A DNA stretch of 57,813 nucleotides from Thermodesulfobacteriota bacterium (GTDB taxonomy: Bacteria > Desulfobacterota > Deferrisomatia > Deferrisomatales > JACRMM01), in assembly GCA_040756475.1 (NCBI GenBank), contig JBFLZB010000001.1, forward strand, positions 38,690 through 96,502, given 5' to 3'. Below are positions 23,389-31,398 of this stretch, piece after piece. A program made the position numbers and the translations under genes. Numbering within the stretch: the first letter of the stretch is position 1; the number at the start of each line of letters is the position of its first letter. The notes under the pieces are model-generated. The model saw only the letters and a program-made list of their open reading frames with translations. It ran no database searches and had not been told where the DNA came from.

Positions 23389-26091
23389 CTAGGGACGCTC
23401 GGGGCCGAGGTATGCGCGCGCGCCGGCCTTATAGGCGGTGTCGTCGCCCAGGGCCGCCAGGGTCTGGTCCACGGAGCCGTTGAGGGCGTGATCGTCGAGC
23501 CAGTCGATGGAGTCGTAGATCAGACGCTTGGCGTAGATCCGGTTGTGGGCAAAAGCGCCGGGTTCTCCCTTGAGCAGACTCAGGTTGAAGCATGCCCCCA
23601 GATTGTGGATTCCGGTCCAGGCGTCGTCCGGGTCGGGAGCGTCGAGCTTGCCGTCGCCGTTCGCGTCGATGGCCGAGTAGCCGTTGCCGTTGGTATCGGT
23701 GTACCAGTTCCTGACGGGTGCGCCCTCAGCGTCGACCAGGTACGGGTAGCTGGCGATGAGATGGAAGCCTCGCTGGGCAGCCTGGCCCGCCAGGGCCGCG
23801 AGGGCGTCCCGGTAGTGTGCCTTCTCTTCTTTGGCGAGGGCCGCGGTCATGCCGCCGTGATTCGCGTGGCACGTGGCGCACACCGGCGGCTCCTCGTGCG
23901 CCCTCCCCGCCTCGGAGGAGTAGGCCAGAAGCAGGTGATTGGCGACCGGCTGCCCGGCCGGTTCCTCGCCGGCTCCGGCGTTCGCCGCTGCCTCCGCTTC
24001 GCCCTTCGGGGGCAGGGTCATGTGGCAGCCCACGCAAGGACCGGAGGTTCCGGTGCCGGGCCTGGCTTCCACGGTTGCCCCGGTCTCGGCGTCCAGAACT
24101 GTGGATCCCACCGCGGCGTGCGCAAAATAGGGGACGTCTGCGTAGGAGAGGGGGTTGCCCTCGTCGTCCGCGAACTGGTAGCCGGTGGTCCGGAACAGGA
24201 TGCCGGTGGCGGCCATGTAGTGGGGGCTGATGAAACCCAGGTCGGCCAGGCCGCCGGGGTCGAGTTGGGCGATGCGCCGGCCGGTCTCCCTGCCGGCGTG
24301 GCAGGCGACGCACACGTTGGATGGACCCAGGTCCGGATAGCCGGTGGCGGCGGAGGTGCCGGGGTAGGCGATCGACAGGGCGCCGGGGTCGTGGACGCCG
24401 CCGGCGCTGTCCGGATGGCAGGCCCAGCAGTACAGCAGTTCCCGCTGGCTTCCGCTGGCCACGAAGTCGTTGTCTGCGGGATCGTAAGTCTCCGGAGCGG
24501 AGACGAAGTTCCGAAATCCTGTCGATGTGTGGCAGTACTGGCAGGAACGGCGGCTCGCGTCTTTGAAGTCGTAGTTGGCCCAGGCGGCGCCGTAGTCACC
24601 GGTCACCCCGGCGGTGAGGATGGCGGCGGTATCGGCTTGAGCCGGGTCCGCGGCCGCCGCTTCCTTCGCCTCCAGAATGCGGCCGCCGTGGCCGGAACGG
24701 GCCCATTGTTGGTTGATGGTGGTGTCGCAGGCGTGGACGTTGTGGCAGTCGCGGCAGACCCGCTCGCTGGCTGGGTCGAGGACGTAGCCTTCGATGGTGG
24801 TGGGGTCCCGGGCCCCCGCAGGTTGGCTGCCGTCGTCGAAGTGGGTGTCGTAGATAATGCTGGCTCCGGAGAACACGCCGGAGCCTACGGCGTACCCCGA
24901 CCACGAGTACCGGCTGTTCTCCCCGTGGTAGCTGTCTGTCACCTGGTGGCAGTTGGTGCAGGTGCGGTACTCGGCCGACTCCACCACCCTGCCGTCGCCG
25001 TCTAGGAGGGCGGGTTCGAGCAGTTCGTCGGGCGCGTGGGGGTCGTGACAGGTGCGGCACTGGATGGGGGTGGCACCGGCCACCGGCTGGGCGACCGCGA
25101 AGGTGGGTGACCCGCTCAGGTCGTCGTACCCGCCGTCGATGGCCTGAAACGCCCGGGCGCCTTCGTCGGTGTGACACTTGGCGCACAGGGCGCGCACGGC
25201 GGTGGACCCCTCCTGCGCGTAGGTGTGATCGTTGATGGACCGCGCATGGGGCGAGGCCGCGTAGTCTTCGTAGATCTCGTCGCCCTCCGGGTAGTAGCGG
25301 TTGTGATCGAAGGAGGCGTTGTGACACGGTGCGCAGCGCGCCGCGCCGGGGCGGGCATAAGGGATGGGTCCGGAACCGAAGTGGTCGCCGCCCGGGCCGT
25401 GGCAGGCTTCGCAGCCCACCACCGGTCTGGGCACGTTGCCGGTGTAGTTCGGTGCCAGGTCGAAGCCGTCTCCCAACGGGTCGTGGCAGACCAGAGTGCA
25501 GTCGGGGTCGGTGCCCAGCCCATAGTAGCCGTAGGGCGGGTAACCGTGGGTGCTGAGCCCCAGATCCAGGGGCCGGTGGGAGTCGTCCCTGGCCTCGAGG
25601 TTGGCGTGGGCGCCCCCCAGCCAGATGGGAGTGATCCGGGTATGGCACACGGAGCAGGACCGGGCGCCGGCGTAGTCGGCGCCGCCTCCCCCGCCGAGGT
25701 CGTCGGCGGCTGCGTATTGGGGCGCTCCCATGCGAATCCACTGCGAGAGCACCTCGACCTGGGAGGCGGTGAAGTACTGGTTCCACTGGCCGATCGGCAT
25801 CGAGGTCAGCAGCAGGCTGTCCTCCGGGCTACCCCGGGTCACCAGCCCCAGGCTGAAGAGGCTCAGGTAGGGGGTCTTGGCCACCGGGTAGCCCCCGACC
25901 GGGTTGTCGGGGGTGTGGCAGGAGCACGCCGCGTTGAGAATCGGCTGAACGGTCCGGGCGTAGACGTCCACTTCGCCGGCGCCTGGGCCGCTGCCTGTGC
26001 CTCCGCTGGTGCCCCCGCCGCAGGCTGCCACCAGGCCGAGGAAGACGATCGAGTTGCCCGCCATCCGTCTGTTCCACTGCTTCCGCATCAT
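23389..26091 (-). CDS. multiheme c-type cytochrome lipoprotein (12 canonical heme sites plus 2 variants)
   Basis: A 900-residue exported lipoprotein. The lipobox LVAAC places the lipidated Cys at residue 24. Twelve CXXCH motifs are visible: CSVCH, CEACH, CAPCH, CAKCH, CRTCH, CTNCH, CRDCH, CQYCH, CWACH, CVACH, CVGCH and CATCH. Two non-canonical sites are ACSCH (residues 55-59, CXCH) and CTLVCH (residues 198-203, CX3CH). A Ca-binding-like DTNGNGYSAIDANGDGKLD lies near the C-terminus. The start at 26091 has AGGAGG 7 bp upstream; a GTG at 26097 is less well spaced. It probably sits in the outer membrane and passes electrons together with the adjacent barrel. Closest general class: metal-reducer OmcA/OmcB-like cytochromes, without clear identity. 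Confidence 0.85.
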   Translation of the reverse strand: MMRKQWNRRMAGNSIVFLGLVAACGGGTSGGTGSGPGAGEVDVYARTVQPILNAACSCHTPDNPVGGYPVAKTPYLSLFSLGLVTRGSPEDSLLLTSMPIGQWNQYFTASQVEVLSQWIRMGAPQYAAADDLGGGGGADYAGARSCSVCHTRITPIWLGGAHANLEARDDSHRPLDLGLSTHGYPPYGYYGLGTDPDCTLVCHDPLGDGFDLAPNYTGNVPRPVVGCEACHGPGGDHFGSGPIPYARPGAARCAPCHNASFDHNRYYPEGDEIYEDYAASPHARSINDHTYAQEGSTAVRALCAKCHTDEGARAFQAIDGGYDDLSGSPTFAVAQPVAGATPIQCRTCHDPHAPDELLEPALLDGDGRVVESAEYRTCTNCHQVTDSYHGENSRYSWSGYAVGSGVFSGASIIYDTHFDDGSQPAGARDPTTIEGYVLDPASERVCRDCHNVHACDTTINQQWARSGHGGRILEAKEAAAADPAQADTAAILTAGVTGDYGAAWANYDFKDASRRSCQYCHTSTGFRNFVSAPETYDPADNDFVASGSQRELLYCWACHPDSAGGVHDPGALSIAYPGTSAATGYPDLGPSNVCVACHAGRETGRRIAQLDPGGLADLGFISPHYMAATGILFRTTGYQFADDEGNPLSYADVPYFAHAAVGSTVLDAETGATVEARPGTGTSGPCVGCHMTLPPKGEAEAAANAGAGEEPAGQPVANHLLLAYSSEAGRAHEEPPVCATCHANHGGMTAALAKEEKAHYRDALAALAGQAAQRGFHLIASYPYLVDAEGAPVRNWYTDTNGNGYSAIDANGDGKLDAPDPDDAWTGIHNLGACFNLSLLKGEPGAFAHNRIYAKRLIYDSIDWLDDHALNGSVDQTLAALGDDTAYKAGARAYLGPERP

Positions 26092-26511
26092 CCTCACTCC
26101 TCCTGATCCAAGTGCAAGAGAGTCGGGGCGCCCCCGGAGCGGGCGGTGCCCCGCAATCGCCCTGTTCTTGGTGCTTCCGGTGAATCTGCCTCCCTCTGGC
26201 TGGGGTTGCCGTGGAGATACGCCCCCGGCGGTGAGGTCTCACGTTGCTATCCCTTCGTCAAGTCGTGGAAGGGCCTTTAGAAAAAGCAAAAGAATTCGGG
26301 AATCTCGAATTGTTATTCGATATAAGTTTTTTGAGTTATGGTTTTGTAACCCGTGTAATGGCTATTTCTTCTAGAAAACTTCGATGTTGTTGTCGAATTT
26401 TCTTAAAGTCGGCGAATTCTAGTCCGAAGAGGGGGGTAGAGGTCGTGGACCTTGCGGTTTGGGACAGGGGAGGAGTTCGAGTTTCTTGACCAGATGCAGG
26501 AGGTGTAAGAG
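26092..26511. other. divergent regulatory region with AT-rich core
   Basis: 420 bp between the cytochrome operon and the CX4CH cytochrome. By direct count 26281-26400 is 38 of 120 G or C (32 percent), against roughly 70 percent around it. It contains promoter candidates for both directions. No c-di-GMP (GEMM) or other riboswitch core was recognised. Confidence 0.7.
26331..26359 (+). promoter_or_regulatory. sigma-70-like promoter candidate for CX4CH cytochrome and chemoreceptor
   Basis: TTGAGT (26331-26336) and TGTAAT (26354-26359) are 17 bp apart inside the AT-rich core. The untranslated leader would be about 145 nt. On the other strand TTACAA/TTATAT with 18-bp spacing overlaps this site. 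Confidence 0.45.
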
Positions 26512-26880
26512 ATGACACGATCGACCCGAATTGCTGCCGCCGTTTGTGCCGCTTGCCTGATCGCCCTTACGGCCCACGCGGGGCTGAAGGTGATCGGAGA
26601 GGGAGCCGACCGCCGGTTCGACCCGGCGCAGTTTCCCCCCGAATACCAGGCGAGCTACAAGTTAATGGAGGCCCGGTGCAACGTGGCCGACTGCCACGAC
26701 TTCCAGCGCACGGTCGACGCCATCGCCACGGGGGTCGCCACCGTGACCAACACTCCCTTCGACAAGGCGGCCGCCAAAGCCTACGGCGTGAAGATGATGC
26801 GCATGCCCAACTCCGGCATCGACAAGGCGGAGGCAAAGCAACTCGTCGAACTCATGTACTACATGATCGACCAGAGGTGA
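26512..26880 (+). CDS. small exported monoheme cytochrome with CX4CH motif
   Basis: A 122-residue protein with signal peptide [23 protein letters not shown]. The only heme-like site is [12 protein letters not shown]56, C61, H62 with four residues between the cysteines. MRMPNSGI later in the chain could provide the Met distal ligand, and the C-terminal helix [15 protein letters not shown] resembles the last helix of class I cytochromes c. This order (Cys-Cys-His, Met loop, C-terminal helix) supports a small cytochrome c despite the odd spacing. The SD is AGGAGG at 26499-26504. It lies 5 bp before the chemoreceptor gene and divergent from the multiheme cytochrome. Confidence 0.72.
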   Translation: MTRSTRIAAAVCAACLIALTAHAGLKVIGEGADRRFDPAQFPPEYQASYKLMEARCNVADCHDFQRTVDAIATGVATVTNTPFDKAAAKAYGVKMMRMPNSGIDKAEAKQLVELMYYMIDQR

Positions 26881-26885
26881 TTGCC

Positions 26886-28904
26886 ATGCGCCGTGCGAAA
26901 CGCACGCTGGGGATGCGAACCAAGCTGTTCGTCGCGGGGCTCGCGGCAGTGCTTCTGGCCTCCCTGTCTCTCGGGATTTACGCTCTGAGACGGGGGGAGG
27001 AAGCGATCCTGACCTCCGTGGAGGCCCAACTGGCGGAAGACGCTCGGCGCGCCTCCCAGCGCATCGTGGAGGTGATTGACGACAGCGCCGGCGACCTCTC
27101 CATCTGGGCGCGCCTCGACGTGGCACCACAGACGCTGGACAACGAGGCCCCGAAATTCTTCGTCGAGTTCGCCAGGCAGAGCGTCATGCAAAAGGGAATC
27201 TACGCGCACATGGTGCTGGCGCTTCCCGACGGCACTCTGTTCGCGATGAACGAGGTGGACCGGGACGGGGAGGCCATCGCAACCCACCCCCTGCCCCGGG
27301 CCTCCTTCGGTGATCAGGAGTGGTTCCGGACCGCCCTCGGGTCCGCCCAGGTGACCCTGGCCGGACCCCTGGTGCCCGAGGCCCTGGTGAAGGCGGTCAG
27401 GGATGGCGCCCCGGTGGGGCGTGAACTGCTCCTCAGCCACCCGGTGCTCGACATCATGGACGACACCGTGGGCCTGTGGATATCGGGCCTGGACTGGTCC
27501 TGGTTCGGGCAGTACCTGGACCACCTGGTGAGTCGAGAGGACGGACGGGTCAACCGATTTCCCCTGCTGCTGGACGGTGCCGGAGAGGTCATCGGTACCG
27601 GCCCCGCGGCTGCTCTGGGGCGGGAGGCGGCAGGCGCCTTCGCAGACAGGCTCGCAGGCAGCCCGGGGGGAGTTCGGGAATTCGAACTCGACGGCCGGCG
27701 GTATTTCGGGGTCGCCGCGGAGGTGAGGCCCGAGCGGATTGCCGATTTCCCCGGATGGCGCATCGCCGTGGTACAAGATCGCGCGGCGGCCCTGGCGCCG
27801 GTGGCGCGGTTCCGCAATCGGGTCATCGGGGTGGGGGTAGCGGTTTCCATCGCGATCTCGGCGATGTTGCTGCTTGCCTTGCAGCGGGCGGTGCAGCAGG
27901 TGACGCGGCCGCTGATGGACCTGGGGCACAGCATCCAGAGAATGGGAGAGGGTGACCTGTCGGTGCGGGTGGCGGCGGCCTCCGATCCCGAGATGGCACG
28001 TTTGGCGGAGGCCTTCAACGAAACCGTGGGGGTGCTGGACACGGCCATCGGGGAGGTGGAGACCACCTCGAAGGGGGTGCGCCGCTCGGTGCAGGCCGTA
28101 ACCTCGGCCATCGAAAACTTCGGCTCCCAGGAGAAGGACCTCTCTGGAGCCACGGCTTCCGCGGCGGCGGCGAGCCAGCAGATGGCCGCGTCCGTGGAGC
28201 ATGTGGCGGCCACCTGCAATGACCTGGAGCAGATGGCCTGCGAGTCGAAGGACCTGGCGGGGGACGGCGAGCACCGAATGGACGAGTCGCGCAACGCGGT
28301 CACCGAGATGGTCGAGGCCATCGACGGGGTGATTGGGGCCATGGAAAAACTCAACAGCCACATGGACGGCATCCGGGGGATCTCGGGGAGCATCGAGGAC
28401 ATCGCGGACCTCACCAACCTGCTGGCGCTGAATGCCGCCATCGAAGCGGCCAGGGCGGGGGAGCACGGCCGAGGGTTCGCCGTGGTGGCATCCGAGGTCA
28501 AGAAACTCGCCGAACAGAGTTCCCGGGCCACCCGGCAGATCCTCACCCTGGTCAAGGAGGTGCGGGAGGTCTCCAAGGAGGTCTCGGAGCGGGTCGACGC
28601 GGCACGGGAGCGGTCCCGAATGGGGCTCGACACCACGGGGCAGGCCACCGAAGCGCTGCGGCGCATCCGCGCCGCCACCGAGAACACCACCGCCCGCATC
28701 CTCGAGATCGCCACCTCCATGGAGGAGCAGAGCCGGGCCGCCCCCGAGGTGCCCCGCCTGATCGCCCGGGTGGAAGAGCTGCTGGTCAATACCAAGAACG
28801 ACCTCGGACAGGCGTCGGAGGAGGTGCTCCACCTCTCCGAAGCCAGCGTGAGGCTCGACGCCCTGCTGGAGCGCTTCCACCGCTCGGGCTCTGCGCCCTC
28901 TTAG
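26886..28904 (+). CDS. methyl-accepting chemotaxis protein with periplasmic sensor domain
   Basis: A 672-residue transmembrane chemoreceptor. TM1 is near residues 12-34 and TM2 near 315-338; the 280-residue periplasmic region between them looks like a double Cache/CHASE4-type sensor ([20 protein letters not shown]). HAMP follows ([20 protein letters not shown]), then the signalling domain with the highly conserved hairpin tip [20 protein letters not shown]. No CheB/CheR-binding pentapeptide is seen at the C-terminus. It starts 5 bp after the CX4CH cytochrome stop with GAGGTGATT as SD, so the two are co-translated. It has no heme motif of its own; redox or electron-acceptor taxis is a hypothesis. 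Confidence 0.92.
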   Translation: MRRAKRTLGMRTKLFVAGLAAVLLASLSLGIYALRRGEEAILTSVEAQLAEDARRASQRIVEVIDDSAGDLSIWARLDVAPQTLDNEAPKFFVEFARQSVMQKGIYAHMVLALPDGTLFAMNEVDRDGEAIATHPLPRASFGDQEWFRTALGSAQVTLAGPLVPEALVKAVRDGAPVGRELLLSHPVLDIMDDTVGLWISGLDWSWFGQYLDHLVSREDGRVNRFPLLLDGAGEVIGTGPAAALGREAAGAFADRLAGSPGGVREFELDGRRYFGVAAEVRPERIADFPGWRIAVVQDRAAALAPVARFRNRVIGVGVAVSIAISAMLLLALQRAVQQVTRPLMDLGHSIQRMGEGDLSVRVAAASDPEMARLAEAFNETVGVLDTAIGEVETTSKGVRRSVQAVTSAIENFGSQEKDLSGATASAAAASQQMAASVEHVAATCNDLEQMACESKDLAGDGEHRMDESRNAVTEMVEAIDGVIGAMEKLNSHMDGIRGISGSIEDIADLTNLLALNAAIEAARAGEHGRGFAVVASEVKKLAEQSSRATRQILTLVKEVREVSKEVSERVDAARERSRMGLDTTGQATEALRRIRAATENTTARILEIATSMEEQSRAAPEVPRLIARVEELLVNTKNDLGQASEEVLHLSEASVRLDALLERFHRSGSAPS

Positions 28905-29131
28905 AACCCCAGGCTCCCTCCCCGGCGGCCGCTCGGGGCGGGCTCGGCCGAACTCTCTCTTGGCGCCCGCGCCCGCCTCCTTCTGCTCATAACCCCAGCA
29001 CCCGCCCCGAAACGGGGCCGTCGACCGGGACGCTGGGACACGGCGCTGCCATCCGCTTCCAGCGGATGTCCTTCTCCACGTCCCGGCCCCGAAGGGACCC
29101 CAAGTAGCACCAAGCCGCGTAGGTCAACTGA

Positions 29132-29148
29132 AGGGTCTGCAAGACCCT
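29132..29148. terminator. short hairpin between converging genes
   Basis: AGGGTCT and AGACCCT flank a GCA loop (7-bp stem) between the chemoreceptor and the acyl-CoA synthetase genes. No T-tract follows. Confidence 0.35.
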
Positions 29149-29167
29149 GAAGCCCCCGGCGCAGCGC

Positions 29168-31273
29168 CTACGGTCTTTCCATCGCTTGGCGGCAGCGGGC
29201 CAGAATGCTCAACACCTCGAACGGCTCCTCGATCAGCGGGAACGTCGGTACCCCCTTCGGCTCGAGGAAGGCCTTGGCCGCGTCCATGTGCTTCTTCTGG
29301 GCGCTGAAGGTCACGTAGAAGGGCTTGTCGGGATATCGCCGCGCCACGTCGACGATGAAGTCCAGCGGCGGGACACCCGTTTCGTCCGTGAGCATCAGGA
29401 TCATCACCAGGGCGTCGATGTTGGGGTCCTTGAGGACCGCCTCGGCTGCCTCCCGATACGCGAAGTCCACGCCGCTGGCGGCCGCCGCGGGCCAGATGTC
29501 CACCGGATTGCGCATGCGGATGTAGGGAGGGCTGATCTCCTGGAGCCTCCGGCGGGTCTCCTCTTCCACGGCCGGCACTTGCAGGCCCACGTGGCGGCGG
29601 CAGTAGTCCGTCATGCACACGAGCATGGCCCCGGAGGGCGCCATGAAGCTCACCCGGTCGCCGCGGGGGAGCGGCATCGCCGCCAGCGCCTTCGCCGCGA
29701 GGATGAGGTGCGAGTACTGGTGGACGCGCACGACGCCAGCCTGCCGCAGGGCGCCGTCGATCACCCGATCGTCGGAGGCGAGGGCGGCGGTGTGGGCCAC
29801 GGCCGCCTTGGCCCCCTCCTGGGTGGCGCCGCCCTTGAGCAGGATCACCGGCTTGTGCCGGGTGACCCGCGCGGCCACCTCCAGGAACCGCCGGGGGTGC
29901 TTGAAGCTCTCCAGGTACACGAAGATGGCCCGGGTCTCCGGGTCGTTCCCGTAGTACTCCAGAACCTCGCTCTCCTCCACGTCGAGCTTGTTTCCCAGGC
30001 CGATCACCCGGGCGACGCCGAAATGCTCGCCCGTGAGGATGTAGCGCATGGTGTGGGTGGCAAAGTTGCCGGTCTGTGCCAGGTAGGAGATGTTCCCGCG
30101 CTCGATCTTCCCCAACGGGAAGAAGCTGGACGTGAAGTGGTGGGGGGTGCTGGTGTGGCCGGAGGTGTTGGGCCCCAGCACCCGGACGCCGGTTTCCCGG
30201 ATCGCGCGCACCGTCTCCTCTTGCAGCGCGCTGCCCTCCTCGTCCACCTCGGCAAAGCCGCTGGCCGCCAGGACGACGGCCTTGATGCCCTTGGCGGCAC
30301 AGTCGCGGATGGTCTGGGGGGTCGCGCCCGCCGGCAGGATGACGATGGCCAGATCCACGCCGTCGGGCACGTCGTGAATCGAGGGATGGACGGTGTGCCC
30401 CAGGATCTCGCCGCCCCTGGGGTTCACCAGGTAGAGGCGCCCGCGATAGCCGTTGGCCAGGATGTTCCGGATGACGTCGTTTCCGGCCTTGTGGGGGGTC
30501 TGGGATGCGCCGACCACCACCACGCTATCGGGCTCGAAGAAGGGCTTGAGCCCGGTGGCGGGGGCGGGCGGCTGCTCCTGGGTCGCCGACGAGGCTTCCA
30601 GCACCACCAGGGCGTCCACCGCCACCGGCCGGCCGCCGCGCACGATGAGGGGGTTGACGTCGATTTCCCGAATCTCGGGGTGGTCCACGCCGATCCGGCC
30701 CAGGGCGGTGAGGCAGCGGGCCAGCTCCTCCAGGTCGACGGGTGCCATGCCGCGAACGGCCTCCAGGATCTTGCGGCCTCGGATCTCCCGGCACATCTCG
30801 AGGGCGTCGTCGCGGGTCAGGGGCGCGGGGCGGAAGCACACGTCTTGGAGCACTTCGGTGAAGATGCCCCCCAGGCCGAACATCACGCACGGGCCCAGCT
30901 GGGGGTCCCGGATCAGCCCGGCCACCAGCTCCCGCGAACCGGCCACCATCTCCTGGACCAGGAGCCGGCCGCCCAGCTCCTTCGCGCGGGGTGCGAGGCG
31001 GTGGTGGGCACGCTGGAGGCCCGCCCGATCTGCGATGTTCAGCTCCATGAGCCCCCCCTCGGTCTTGTGGGACACCGCGGGGGAACACACCTTCAGGACC
31101 ACCGGATAACCGAACCGCTCCGCTGCGGCTTCGACTTCCGCGAGCTCGTCCACGAGGGCCTCCCGAGCGGTCGGGATGTCGTAGGCCTCCAGGATGCGCT
31201 TGCTCTCGTACTCCGACAACGTCGCGTGGTTGGCCGCCAGGGCCGCGGCAATGGTCTCTACCGTCGCTTTCAT
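29168..31273 (-). CDS. ADP-forming acetyl/acyl-CoA synthetase, fused beta-alpha type
   Basis: Interconverts acyl-CoA + ADP + Pi with acid + ATP + CoA, an energy-conserving step. The 701-residue chain has the ATP-grasp (beta) part first, with VLKVCSPAVSHKTEGG containing the conserved His, and the CoA-binding and ligase (alpha) part second, with VVVVGASQTPHKAGNDV and the phosphohistidine-region AAVAHTAALASDDRV. Most bacterial single-chain homologues have alpha before beta, so the order is reversed. The start is fixed by MKATVETIAAAL at 31273 after GGGAGG. It lies downstream of the molybdopterin oxidoreductase on the same strand, 125 bp apart. Confidence 0.88.
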   Translation of the reverse strand: MKATVETIAAALAANHATLSEYESKRILEAYDIPTAREALVDELAEVEAAAERFGYPVVLKVCSPAVSHKTEGGLMELNIADRAGLQRAHHRLAPRAKELGGRLLVQEMVAGSRELVAGLIRDPQLGPCVMFGLGGIFTEVLQDVCFRPAPLTRDDALEMCREIRGRKILEAVRGMAPVDLEELARCLTALGRIGVDHPEIREIDVNPLIVRGGRPVAVDALVVLEASSATQEQPPAPATGLKPFFEPDSVVVVGASQTPHKAGNDVIRNILANGYRGRLYLVNPRGGEILGHTVHPSIHDVPDGVDLAIVILPAGATPQTIRDCAAKGIKAVVLAASGFAEVDEEGSALQEETVRAIRETGVRVLGPNTSGHTSTPHHFTSSFFPLGKIERGNISYLAQTGNFATHTMRYILTGEHFGVARVIGLGNKLDVEESEVLEYYGNDPETRAIFVYLESFKHPRRFLEVAARVTRHKPVILLKGGATQEGAKAAVAHTAALASDDRVIDGALRQAGVVRVHQYSHLILAAKALAAMPLPRGDRVSFMAPSGAMLVCMTDYCRRHVGLQVPAVEEETRRRLQEISPPYIRMRNPVDIWPAAAASGVDFAYREAAEAVLKDPNIDALVMILMLTDETGVPPLDFIVDVARRYPDKPFYVTFSAQKKHMDAAKAFLEPKGVPTFPLIEEPFEVLSILARCRQAMERP

Positions 31274-31398
31274 GCGGAGCCTCCCGTCGAGGGTTCGAGG
31301 TCTGGATTTCTGAGGGGCCCGGGTGCCGTGTGCGTGCGGCTGCGCCGCGACGGCCCCCTTTCCCGCGCCTTGGTGCCCGAAGGTCCTTCCTGCGGCTC

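Noticed and set aside
26092-26511. GEMM-type c-di-GMP riboswitch upstream of cytochrome genes
   Set aside because: Such riboswitches are common before cytochromes in related bacteria, but I could not find the conserved core motifs on either strand.
26886-28904. Heme-binding chemoreceptor
   Set aside because: The receptor has no CXXCH-type motif; its two Cys residues (CNDLEQMAC) are in the cytosolic signalling domain with wrong spacing.
28901-29113. 70-codon minus-strand ORF after the chemoreceptor
   Set aside because: Arg/Pro/Ser-rich composition, no Shine-Dalgarno sequence, no motif, and it overlaps the chemoreceptor end.
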